The notes under the pieces were generated by a model that worked only from the letters and a program-made list of their open reading frames with translations, searched no databases and was not told the origin of the DNA. The translations under genes were made by a program, and so were the position numbers. From JBMYQA01 sp049600855 (lineage in GTDB: Bacteria > Bacteroidota > Bacteroidia > Cytophagales > Flammeovirgaceae), in the NCBI GenBank assembly GCA_049600855.1, contig JBMYQA010000223.1, positions 1 to 10,247 on the forward strand: a DNA stretch of 10,247 nt, written 5' to 3'. Shown piece by piece: positions 1 to 6,873 of the stretch. Numbering within the stretch: the stretch's first letter is position 1; the number at the start of each line of letters is the position of its first letter.

Positions 1-502
1 TTTAATGGATGAGGATATTGATCAGGCCAAAAGCTTTTTGTTGGGATTTTCAAATATTCTGCGTTACCAAGTGTATGAATGTAAAGAGGAAAAAATTCGA
101 TTGAGTAAAGAGTTCGATTTCTTAGAAGATGTTTTCCAATTGTGGAAATATCGTTTAGGAGATGATGCCAGCATTCAATGGCAGTTTGAAAACGAAACGC
201 AGGAACTGTACATTGCTCCACTCATTTTTTATCCTTTTGTAGAAAATGCCTTCAAGTATCTGAGCAATGATGATGATTCTGCCCAAAATCAGGTGCATGC
301 AACGATTCAGGCAAAAGGCCAACAAGTGGATTTCGTGCTTACCAATACATACATTTCATTGGAACACACGAATAAATCAGGCATTGGTTTATTAAATGTT
401 CAAGAGCGCTTACAACTCATCTATCCGATGAAACATGAATTGAGTATAAAAAAAACAGCGCGGCACTATACGATTCAGTTAACCTTGAAATTAGATGATT
501 AA
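1..502 (+). CDS. LytS/YehU-type sensor histidine kinase, 3' part
   Basis: C-terminal part of a sensor kinase of the LytS/YehU class (His_kinase plus HATPase_c). The frame is open to the left edge, so the ATG at 5 is an internal methionine; the membrane sensor segment and the phospho-accepting His motif (usually PHFLFN) lie outside the window. Counting from that Met, LRYQVYE (19-25) is the end of the dimerisation region typical of the class, APLIFYPFVENAF (71-83) is the ATP-binding N box with E80 and N81, and GIGLLNVQERL (126-136) is the G box followed by the class-typical NxxxRL. In the family the kinase autophosphorylates and passes phosphate to a LytTR-type regulator. The stop overlaps the next gene's start by 8 bp, so the two are probably translationally coupled. 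The class is certain from the motifs; the signal is unknown because the sensor part is missing. Confidence 0.93.
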   Translation, partial: LMDEDIDQAKSFLLGFSNILRYQVYECKEEKIRLSKEFDFLEDVFQLWKYRLGDDASIQWQFENETQELYIAPLIFYPFVENAFKYLSNDDDSAQNQVHATIQAKGQQVDFVLTNTYISLEHTNKSGIGLLNVQERLQLIYPMKHELSIKKTARHYTIQLTLKLDD

Positions 503-1208
503 ACTCCATTGCCTCATTGTAGATGATGAATCTATCGCCAGAAAAGGCTTAGAAAAATATGCCCAGCAAATTCCTTTTTTAAACCTAAGAGGACTTTGTA
601 AAAGTGCCCTGCAAGCACACGAATACTTACTTAGTGAGCAAATAGATTTGTTATTTCTCGATATCAATATGCCAGGTATTAAGGGCACTGATTTTTTGCG
701 CTCACTCCAGCAAGCGCCTTATGTCGTATTCACAACGGCCTATTCGGAATATGCCCTAGAAAGCTTTGAGTTCGATGTGGTAGATTATTTGGTAAAACCC
801 ATTGCCTTTGAGCGTTTTTTGCAAGCAGCAAATAAAGCGTTGCGCATGATTCATAAAACGACAGATGAATCGGCGGAGGAACAGGAGTTTTTTTATGCGA
901 AATCGGATGGAAAACTCATCCGAATTTACTTCGATGATATCTACTATGTGGAGTCTGCTCAAAATTATGTCACGATCTATATGGCTGACCAACAACATAT
1001 GGTACTCATTACCTTAAAAGCCATGTTGGAGCTATTGCCAGCAGCGCAGTTTATTCAAGTACACCGCAGTTGCATTGTGGCAAAAGCTAAGGTAAATATG
1101 TTAGATGGCAATCAATTGGTGCTTGGTAAGTATCAGGTGCCCGTGAGCAGGCGCATGCGCGATGAGGTGTATCAACGTTTATTTAAAGATAAAATCATAG
1201 GAAAATAA
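495..1208 (+). CDS. LytTR-family DNA-binding response regulator
   Basis: Full-length two-component response regulator of 237 aa, the normal size for the family. The N-terminal receiver domain (about 3-115) has the acidic pair D10/D11, phospho-acceptor D56 in FLDINMPG, T81 in FTTAYSEYAL and K101 in DYLVKP, so all catalytic positions are intact. The C-terminal LytTR DNA-binding domain (about 132-232) shows the usual signatures YVESAQNYVTIY, FIQVHRSCIV and VPVSRR. Its ATG lies inside the last codons of the kinase gene, and it is the obvious partner of that kinase. LytTR proteins bind direct repeats with a period near 21 bp, and such boxes lie about 80-160 bp past this gene's stop, upstream of the TonB receptor. 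Control of that receptor operon is an inference from this arrangement. Confidence 0.96.
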   Translation: MIKLHCLIVDDESIARKGLEKYAQQIPFLNLRGLCKSALQAHEYLLSEQIDLLFLDINMPGIKGTDFLRSLQQAPYVVFTTAYSEYALESFEFDVVDYLVKPIAFERFLQAANKALRMIHKTTDESAEEQEFFYAKSDGKLIRIYFDDIYYVESAQNYVTIYMADQQHMVLITLKAMLELLPAAQFIQVHRSCIVAKAKVNMLDGNQLVLGKYQVPVSRRMRDEVYQRLFKDKIIGK

Positions 1209-1284
1209 TCGTTAAAAGCGACTCGTTTGATGCACTAACTAAATGGCATGATGAGCTAATAAAATAAATTTCTTTCGCTTGTAA

Positions 1285-1370
1285 ACCTTTCAGATGTTTG
1301 GATTGTCCTTTCAGTGATCAAATTAACCGTTTCAGTCAAATAGCAGCTTGGTTTCGGAACAATTTCAGCA
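1285..1370 (+). promoter_or_regulatory. Phased TTTCAG direct repeats, probable LytTR operator
   Basis: Four TTTCAG copies and one TTTCGG start at 1288, 1309, 1330, 1352 (TTTCGG) and 1363, giving spacings of 21, 21, 22 and 11 bp, so all lie on nearly the same helix face. With flanks, the first three read ACCTTTCAG, TCCTTTCAG and CCGTTTCAG, each separated by 12 bp. Known LytTR regulators bind about 9-bp direct repeats with 12-13 bp spacers (AgrA, YehT), and the E. coli YpdB box contains ATTTCAT with the same period. Box number and spacing are seen directly; recognition by the adjacent regulator is inferred. Confidence 0.6.
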
Positions 1371-1493
1371 GGAAACGATTAAATAAAATGTAAATGCGTA
1401 ATGCTAGGGTGAATTGTTGCTACTGTTAAAATTGTACTAATTAATGCGGTGAAAAAAACTAATAACAAACTACTTAGTATTACAAGAATGGTT

Positions 1494-1523
1494 TTGAAAC
1501 TGGTTTTTAACTAATCAATTTTG
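1494..1523 (+). promoter_or_regulatory. Candidate promoter of the TonB receptor operon
   Basis: TTG at 1494-1496, a 19-bp spacer, then CAATTTTG at 1516-1523, matching seven of eight positions of the Bacteroidota -7 element TAnnTTTG. Transcription would start near 1529, giving a leader of about 20 nt that is A-rich and lacks a Shine-Dalgarno sequence, as is common in this phylum. The single mismatch and the distance of the TTTCAG boxes (more than 120 bp upstream) leave room for another promoter. Confidence 0.4.
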
Positions 1524-1548
1524 CGATCTCTACTAAATCAAAAACAAA

Positions 1549-3951
1549 ATGAAGTACAAACCAAACAGGTTAACCGCAGGAATTCTGATTTTCTGTAGTC
1601 TATTATTTATTATGAATAGCTGGGCACAAGCCCAAAACGTTACCCTCAGTGGGTATGTAAAAGACGCTAAGGATGGCGAAACGCTTATTGGAGCAACTGT
1701 ATATGCAAAGGAAGCTAGTACTGGAGTGGTTACCAACGCCTATGGCTTTTACTCTTTATCAGTACCAAAGGGGAATTACACCATCTCATTTAGATATGTC
1801 GGCTATAAAGATGAAATCAAAACCATTGCATTAGAAAGTAATCAGCGATTAGATATTGAATTATCTGGAGATGCTGAGGTGCTGGAGGAAGTAGAGATCG
1901 TAGACGAACGCGAAGCCGATGAGAACGTGAAAAGTGTGGAGATGAGTGTGAATAAAGTAGACATTAGCGTGATTCAAAAAATGCCTGCTTTATTAGGTGA
2001 AGTCGATGTTGTACGAAGTATTCAATTGTTGCCCGGCGTATCTACGGTGGGAGAAGGTGCTACCGGTTTTAATGTGCGTGGGGGAGGAGTAGGGCAAAAC
2101 CTCGTATTATTAGACGAAGCGCCCGTGTATAACTCTTCGCACTTGTTTGGCTTTTTCTCCGTATTTAATCCTGATGCGGTAAAGGATGTAAAACTGATTA
2201 AAGGCGGTATCCCCGCGCAGTATGGAGGTCGTTTGTCTTCTATTTTAGATGTGCGGATGAAAGAAGGTAACAGTAAAAAGTTTTCTGCTGAAGGAGGAAT
2301 AGGTGCCATTTTTAGCCGTTTAACCTTAAGTGCCCCGATTAAGCAAGGCAAAGGTTCATTCATTGTCGCTGGTAGAAGATCTTATGCTGATATTTTGGCG
2401 CAGCCATTTTTAGGCGAGGATTTGAGGGGTAGTCGGTTTTTCTTTTATGACCTCACCCTAAAAGCAAACTATAATTTAGGGGATAAAGATCGCATTTTCC
2501 TTTCAGGTTATTTTGGTCGAGATGTATTTGATGCGTCTTCTGTATTTAAGTCGAATTGGGGAAATGGGACAGCTACGGTTCGTTGGAACCACTTGTTTAA
2601 CGATCGTTTATTTTCCAATTTAACCGCAATCTATAGTAATTACGATTACGAATTAGGCTTTGGCGATACCGCAGAAGACCGTTTTGATTGGAAGTCCAGA
2701 ATTGTTACCTATGGACTAAAAGAGGATTTAACTTACTACCTCAATGCAGATAATATCATTAACTTTGGTGCGCACCTTACGTTGTATGATTTCTCTCCAG
2801 GAGAGGCTGTAGGGATAAGTGCAGGTCAAGCCTCTGATGTGTCTTTAGATAACAAATACGCCATTGAAGGTGCGCTTTATGTATCGAACGAGCAACAATT
2901 GGGTGACCGTATTTCCCTACAATATGGATTGAGGTGGTCATTATTTAATTACATGGGGCCAGGAGAAGCGTATGAGTTCTTTCCTTCCGAAAATCCAGGC
3001 GATCGCAAAGAACCTAATTTGGACGCGACACAAACCTACGACCGTTGGGAAAGCATTAAGGTGTATAACAACTTCGAGCCTCGTCTTTCCTTAAAATACC
3101 AATTGAACGAGTCGTCTTCAATTAAAGCAAGCTACAATCGAATGGCGCAATACATCCATTTGATCTCAAATACGTCAGCTTCAACACCACTAGATATTTG
3201 GACACCAAGTACCAACAATATTGAGCCCCAACTAGCTGATCAGATTGCGTTGGGATTATTCAAAAACTTCAAGAATAATATGTTCGAAACCTCTGTAGAG
3301 GTGTACTATAAAGACATCCAAAACCATGTAGATTATGTAGATGGAGCCGATTTATTATTAAATCGTTTTATTGAAGGCGAACTACTTTCTGGTGATGGCA
3401 GAGCCTATGGTGCGGAGTTTTATGTGAAAAAGACGGAAGGACGTTTTTCTGGTTGGGTGAGCTACACACTTGCAAGAACGGAGCGTAGGGTAAATGGCGT
3501 GAATAACGGCGAATGGTTTCCCGCTCGTTTCGATCAAACCCATAATTTTAATGCCGTACTTTTCTATGATTTGACGAAACGAGTAAGTCTTTCGGCCAAC
3601 TTTGCCCTAGTATCTGGCACGCCCGTTAACTTTCCATCAAATCGTTTTGAATGGCAAGGCTATGTGGTTCCGCACAACCCTCGAAATGGTAGAAATAACC
3701 TCCGCATTCCAGCTTATCATCGTTTAGATTTATCATTACGTCTCAATGGCAAGGTGAAAGAAGGAAAGAAGAAAACAGACTTTTGGGTGTTCTCGATCTA
3801 CAATGTATACAATAACCGAAATCCATTTTCCATCTACTTTGAACAAGATCGTAATCGCGCTGCTGTAGGTGCTCCAATTACTACGCAAGCTACTCGACTT
3901 TCCATTTTTGGAAGCTTTATTCCATCTGTAGCTTATAACTTTAAATTTTAA
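1549..3951 (+). CDS. TonB-dependent outer-membrane receptor with N-terminal carboxypeptidase-regulatory-like domain
   Basis: An 800-aa outer-membrane receptor, shorter than the roughly 1000-aa SusC proteins. The signal peptide ends near residue 28 (WAQA before QN). Residues about 30-106 form the carboxypeptidase-regulatory-like domain typical of Bacteroidota receptors (LSGYVKDAKDGETLIGATV, YGFYSLSVPKGNYTISFRYVGY). A short EEVEIV segment near 113-118 may serve as TonB box. The plug covers about 125-235, with LLPGVSTVGEG, FNVRGGG, NLVLLDEAPVYN and GGIPAQYGGRLSS. The rest is rich in alternating beta strands and ends in SVAYNFKF, with the terminal Phe used for outer-membrane insertion. TonB/ExbBD energy drives substrate import in the family; the substrate here cannot be read from sequence. 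It is followed 27 bp later by a DUF4249-type lipoprotein, a recurrent partner, and is preceded by a LytTR-type operator candidate. Confidence 0.95.
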   Translation: MKYKPNRLTAGILIFCSLLFIMNSWAQAQNVTLSGYVKDAKDGETLIGATVYAKEASTGVVTNAYGFYSLSVPKGNYTISFRYVGYKDEIKTIALESNQRLDIELSGDAEVLEEVEIVDEREADENVKSVEMSVNKVDISVIQKMPALLGEVDVVRSIQLLPGVSTVGEGATGFNVRGGGVGQNLVLLDEAPVYNSSHLFGFFSVFNPDAVKDVKLIKGGIPAQYGGRLSSILDVRMKEGNSKKFSAEGGIGAIFSRLTLSAPIKQGKGSFIVAGRRSYADILAQPFLGEDLRGSRFFFYDLTLKANYNLGDKDRIFLSGYFGRDVFDASSVFKSNWGNGTATVRWNHLFNDRLFSNLTAIYSNYDYELGFGDTAEDRFDWKSRIVTYGLKEDLTYYLNADNIINFGAHLTLYDFSPGEAVGISAGQASDVSLDNKYAIEGALYVSNEQQLGDRISLQYGLRWSLFNYMGPGEAYEFFPSENPGDRKEPNLDATQTYDRWESIKVYNNFEPRLSLKYQLNESSSIKASYNRMAQYIHLISNTSASTPLDIWTPSTNNIEPQLADQIALGLFKNFKNNMFETSVEVYYKDIQNHVDYVDGADLLLNRFIEGELLSGDGRAYGAEFYVKKTEGRFSGWVSYTLARTERRVNGVNNGEWFPARFDQTHNFNAVLFYDLTKRVSLSANFALVSGTPVNFPSNRFEWQGYVVPHNPRNGRNNLRIPAYHRLDLSLRLNGKVKEGKKKTDFWVFSIYNVYNNRNPFSIYFEQDRNRAAVGAPITTQATRLSIFGSFIPSVAYNFKF

Positions 3952-3978
3952 CTACCCAAAACCTCAACTTATTAGAAC

Positions 3979-4902
3979 ATGAAAAAGTTAATTTATCTAT
4001 TCGCAATCATCATGGGTTTGGGCTTAATGAGCTGCGAAGACCCTATAGATGTGACTTTGGAAAGCTCTATTCCGCAACTTACGGTAGACGCTTGGATTAC
4101 CAATGAGACTAAAGTTCAGACCGTTAGGCTAACCGTTTCCCAAGATTATTTTAGCAATACATTTAATCCTGATGCATTAAACGCAACGGTTACCTTAACG
4201 GACATCACCGCTAATGAGAATTACAGTTTCACAGATGCGGATAATGATGGAAATTATACCTATGATGCTTCTGGTGAGGCAATTGCTAAATTGAACCACG
4301 AGTATCAATTGACTGTAGTTTTTGATGGGAATACCTTCATTTCTACAACAAATGTAAACCGAACGATGCCGATTGATTCGGTAGGAATTGAGTATCGGGA
4401 AGGGGGATTGGGAGAGCCTGAAGGCCATTATGCATCATTGTATGCACGAGACTCGGTTGGTTTTGGAGATTTCTATTGGATTAGAACCTACAAATGGGAT
4501 CAGGCTGACAATCAAGGGTTTTGGCTAAACAAGCCTAGCGAAATCAATATTTCTGCTGATGGAACGTTTAGTCCAAATGCACGAAATGATAATATCGAAT
4601 TATTTGAATTCATTTTACCGATTCGGGATTTAGTAAACCCTGTTAGTGACCCTGATGGTCCAGATGATATTCCCCCCTATGAGATTGGCGACTCACTCTA
4701 CGTAGAATTACATGGAATTAGTGAGGGCTCTTATTACTACTTGCTAGAAATCCAGACCGCAACCTTAAATGGAGGGTTATTTGCTACGCCACTGAACAAT
4801 GTACCAACTAATATCGCCAATGCTGATCCTAACTCAACGGTAACAGCCATTGGATGGTTTGGAATGAGTATGGTAAATGCGATGGGAAGGAAGGTAGAAT
4901 AA
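3979..4902 (+). CDS. DUF4249-type outer-membrane lipoprotein
   Basis: A 307-aa lipoprotein: short hydrophobic signal and lipobox LMSC with the lipidated Cys at 19, directly followed by acidic residues (EDP), as often seen in Bacteroidota lipoproteins sent to the cell surface. The mature part begins IPQLTVDAWITNE, has a beta-rich body, and ends with the GGLFATPLNNVPTNIANA and TAIGWFGMSMV segments. This layout matches the DUF4249 family as I remember it, whose members lie next to TonB receptors of the type found upstream. The family has no established biochemical role; acting as a surface accessory of the receptor, loosely like SusD beside SusC, is inference. It is probably cotranscribed with the receptor (27-bp gap, no terminator between). 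A perfect hairpin follows 16 bp after the stop. Confidence 0.85.
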   Translation: MKKLIYLFAIIMGLGLMSCEDPIDVTLESSIPQLTVDAWITNETKVQTVRLTVSQDYFSNTFNPDALNATVTLTDITANENYSFTDADNDGNYTYDASGEAIAKLNHEYQLTVVFDGNTFISTTNVNRTMPIDSVGIEYREGGLGEPEGHYASLYARDSVGFGDFYWIRTYKWDQADNQGFWLNKPSEINISADGTFSPNARNDNIELFEFILPIRDLVNPVSDPDGPDDIPPYEIGDSLYVELHGISEGSYYYLLEIQTATLNGGLFATPLNNVPTNIANADPNSTVTAIGWFGMSMVNAMGRKVE

Positions 4903-4917
4903 GAATAGAAGAAATTA

Positions 4918-4940
4918 GGGACAAGGCAACGCCTTGTCCT
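4918..4940. repeat. Perfect hairpin between convergent genes, REP-like
   Basis: GGACAAGGC and GCCTTGTCC form a 9-bp perfect stem around AAC, with one more G-T wobble pair outside. It sits between the stops of two convergent genes. No T-tract follows on the plus strand, and only a moderately T-rich stretch follows on the minus strand, so it may stop transcription weakly in both directions. It also resembles short GC-rich palindromes dispersed in many genomes. Confidence 0.6.
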
Positions 4941-4970
4941 CACACTGATTTTATGAATAGCTCTTGAGTG

Positions 4971-5747
4971 CTATTCCAATTTTTTTAAATCCACAATTAC
5001 CCCATTAATTTTTTGATTTTTGTGGAGTAAATTAATGTAGTTGCGTGCCTGTTTTTCGGTTCGGAACGGGCCCAAAATTACTTTGAACATTGCACTGCCA
5101 TCTTCACTCTCCTGCACATGTACAAGTACATTTCCTAAGTTGTACTTCTCTTCCAAGTCAAGTATTCGAATAAAGGCATTTCGATAGGTATTATACGAAC
5201 CCACTTGCACTCCATAACCTTGTTGAGGCTGCCTTTTCGCGGAAATGTTAAACATATACTCTCCCTTTTTAGGAGTATATACCGGTTCCTCTAACGCTTT
5301 AATTTCTGCATCAGTAGGTTCAGCTTCGCTGCGTTCATATTTTCGAAGCTCTGCCAATAAATCTTTAGCAGATTGGAAACCATAAAGGCGCTTTAATTCT
5401 CGACCATACGGGGAAAAAATGATGACCGTAGGATAATACAGTACCTGATAGATATCAGCCAATTTTTTACCTTCTGTAATCAACGACTCTCCATCCACTG
5501 CTAAGCCTAAGTATTTTTGATCTGCATATTTGATGAAATACTTGTTGCTAAAGGTTTGTTCATTCATCTCTTTGGCCGGCATACACCAATTGGCATAAAA
5601 ATAAATGAAATAAGGCTTCTGCGAATTATCAGCGCGTTCTTGGAGTTGCTCATACGTGCCATCAAAAAAGATGAAACTATCATCTTGTGCCTGTGAGGTG
5701 ATTGAATAAAGACTGAAACAAAAAAATAGGAGGATTATTCTATTCAT
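4971..5747 (-). CDS. Exported thioredoxin-fold protein with C-terminal SPOR domain, CxxA active site
   Basis: A 258-aa protein. An upstream in-frame ATG at 5861 exists, but the ATG at 5747 is preferred because it begins a clean signal peptide (MNRIILLFF to SQAQ, cleavage near 20) and a promoter-like sequence lies just upstream of it. Residues about 30-135 have a thioredoxin_7-like fold: YFIYFYANWC, EMNEQTFSN and the cis-proline segment YYPTVII (P106). The active site reads W54-C55-M-P-A58, so the second Cys of WCxxC is replaced by Ala; the codon is gcc. Residues about 178-256 are a SPOR domain (GYGVQVGSY, FKVILGPFRTEKQA), a fold that binds denuded peptidoglycan glycan strands. The protein is likely periplasmic and held at the cell wall. 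With one Cys it cannot perform the normal dithiol cycle alone, so it may act as monothiol reductant, trap or scaffold (inference). Confidence 0.88.
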   Translation of the reverse strand: MNRIILLFFCFSLYSITSQAQDDSFIFFDGTYEQLQERADNSQKPYFIYFYANWCMPAKEMNEQTFSNKYFIKYADQKYLGLAVDGESLITEGKKLADIYQVLYYPTVIIFSPYGRELKRLYGFQSAKDLLAELRKYERSEAEPTDAEIKALEEPVYTPKKGEYMFNISAKRQPQQGYGVQVGSYNTYRNAFIRILDLEEKYNLGNVLVHVQESEDGSAMFKVILGPFRTEKQARNYINLLHKNQKINGVIVDLKKLE

Positions 5748-5767
5748 ATTATAAATTGTTTTGTCAG

Positions 5768-5798
5768 CAAATATTTTTAGGTTATACAACTGTATCAA
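5768..5798 (-). promoter_or_regulatory. Candidate promoter of the thioredoxin-SPOR gene
   Basis: On the minus strand, TTG (5798-5796), a 20-bp spacer and AATATTTG (5775-5768), matching seven of eight positions of TAnnTTTG. Transcription would start near 5761, giving a leader of roughly 14 nt before the ATG at 5747. This excludes the longer upstream start and supports the signal-peptide start. Strength is unknown. Confidence 0.4.
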
Positions 5799-5831
5799 GT
5801 CAATATGATCGCCCTTGATACCCATTATTTT

Positions 5832-5852
5832 CCAATTGCTGATGGCAATTGG
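5832..5852. repeat. Inverted repeat upstream of the thioredoxin-SPOR promoter
   Basis: CCAATTGC (5832-5839) and GCAATTGG (5845-5852) form a perfect 8-bp inverted repeat around TGATG. It lies about 35 bp upstream of the -33 candidate of the minus-strand gene, a suitable place for an activator site. A second short repeat, CTGAT-ctt-ATCAG, is at 5864-5876. Function is not known. Confidence 0.5.
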
Positions 5853-6227
5853 GGCAATCACAGCTGATCTTATCAGTTACAAGATAGGAAATACTTAGGG
5901 ATTTTCTAATAAAAATGATTGTAAAATATCTGATTTTCAGCAGTCTAAGAGATGATGTATTGCATTTATAGATGATTAATGAGAATAACGGATAATTGTA
6001 TGATCTGATTGTGTAACTTTATTACCTGAGAAGTCCATTAAAAATACGTAAAAATCACCTGAAGTCTGCGCAGTGCGCGGGCTATACTAGATGAACTTAT
6101 CTACTATTAGTTTTTTTGAGCGAAAAAGAGTTAAGGAGTATTTCATTGAGCAGTTCCTCGCCGAAATAAATTAATGTTAGACAAGTAAGAATACAAAAAA
6201 ACAACCATTTACAGGTGAAATATTTTG

Positions 6228-6246
6228 TTTTAAAGAAGCTTTAAAA
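6228..6246. repeat. Inverted repeat upstream of the SiaB-like gene
   Basis: TTTTAAAG (6228-6235) and CTTTAAAA (6239-6246) form a perfect 8-bp inverted repeat with loop AAG, 108 bp before the start of the SiaB-like gene. It is AT-rich, so chance is a serious alternative; an operator is possible. Confidence 0.35.
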
Positions 6247-6354
6247 AACATCTAGCTGTTTTGAGCGTTATGAGGAAGTATAACTGATCACTTAAATCAA
6301 TAACTAATAAACTTTTTTATAATATTTATAGCTATTTTAGGTATTCCTCCCTTC

Positions 6355-6855
6355 ATGCAAGACGATAATGGTATAGTATATTATAAAGGTCCTATAGACA
6401 ATAATGTGTTGACTGAACAACGTATGCTTGGTTTACACCAGCATGCCATTTCCCCAAAGTTAGAGAAAAAGCTATTCATGGTATTAGTGGAGTTAGGACA
6501 AAATATAGCTAAATATTCTGTAGAGCGTTCGGAAGATACCGATTGTGGAATAGGCGAGATTTCCGTCATTAAAGAAAATGATAAGTTTATTTTTACTACA
6601 AAAAACTTAGCGAGCAAAAAAGCTGCCGAGCAGGTGATGAATCGTTGCGCGCAGTTAAATTCGTTAGACCGAAAAACACTCAGAAGTCTGCGGCGAGAAA
6701 TTATGAGCATGCCTTTTAACCCCAATCATATCGGCGCTAAACTTGGCTTGATTCAGGTCTGCTTGTATGCCGATAGTCCTGTACAAACTTCTTATGAATC
6801 GAAAGAAGATGGTAACTATGGCTACTTATCTATAAGTGCAGAATTGAGCAAGTGA
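6355..6855 (+). CDS. SiaB-like (DUF6272) GHKL-fold protein kinase
   Basis: A 166-aa protein resembling the SiaB family (DUF6272). The N-terminal GIVYYKGPIDNNVLTE (6-21) matches the usual family opening. ELGQNIAKYS (46-55) is the N-box-like motif with E46 and N50, and GAKLGLIQV (127-135) is the G-box-like stretch near the C-terminus. There is no transmembrane segment, so it should be cytosolic. In Pseudomonas the SiaB kinase phosphorylates SiaC, which controls the diguanylate cyclase SiaD, while the PP2C phosphatase SiaA reverses this. No such partner is encoded here, so this copy is an orphan or its partners lie elsewhere. The ATG at 6355 is the only usual start codon after the in-frame stop at 6301. 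No clear promoter or Shine-Dalgarno sequence was found. The gene ends 18 bp from the convergent stop of the next gene. Confidence 0.8.
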   Translation: MQDDNGIVYYKGPIDNNVLTEQRMLGLHQHAISPKLEKKLFMVLVELGQNIAKYSVERSEDTDCGIGEISVIKENDKFIFTTKNLASKKAAEQVMNRCAQLNSLDRKTLRSLRREIMSMPFNPNHIGAKLGLIQVCLYADSPVQTSYESKEDGNYGYLSISAELSK

Positions 6856-6873
6856 ATAAACAGAATAAGGTAT

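Larger units (their letters stand above)
1209..1548 (+). promoter_or_regulatory. Intergenic regulatory region upstream of the TonB receptor
   Basis: This 340-bp gene-free stretch has stops in all frames and no convincing small ORF. It holds the TTTCAG box series (1285-1370) and a promoter candidate (1494-1523). A second, weaker -7 candidate, TAAAATTG at 1427-1434, has no good TTG at the right distance; it would place the nearest box about 77 bp upstream of the transcription start, which is a plausible distance for an activator-dependent promoter. No strong terminator was seen after the response regulator, so read-through into the receptor operon is possible. Confidence 0.6.
5748..6354. other. 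607-bp divergent intergenic region
   Basis: Gene-free stretch between two divergently transcribed genes. No coding frame with family resemblance, tRNA or rRNA was seen. It holds a promoter candidate for the minus-strand gene, inverted repeats at 5832-5852, 5864-5876 and 6228-6246, and a small GC-rich patch at 6066-6081 inside AT-rich DNA. A T7 run at 6111-6117 follows a weak hairpin (TAGAT 6088-6092, ATCTA 6099-6103). I found no convincing promoter for the plus-strand gene, so part of this region may serve as its long leader or an activator-dependent control region. Confidence 0.5.

Noticed and set aside
2022..2363. Antisense open frame of 113 codons within the TonB receptor gene
   Set aside because: Lies opposite the well-supported plug-domain coding sequence and shows no family resemblance; a shadow frame.
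5748..5861. N-terminal extension of the thioredoxin-SPOR gene from an ATG at 5861
   Set aside because: It would bury the signal peptide 38 residues inside the protein, and the promoter candidate lies downstream of that ATG.
6066..6117. GC-rich patch, weak hairpin (TAGAT/ATCTA) and T7 run, as the end of a small RNA
   Set aside because: The stem has only 5 AT-rich pairs and no promoter was found at a sensible distance upstream.
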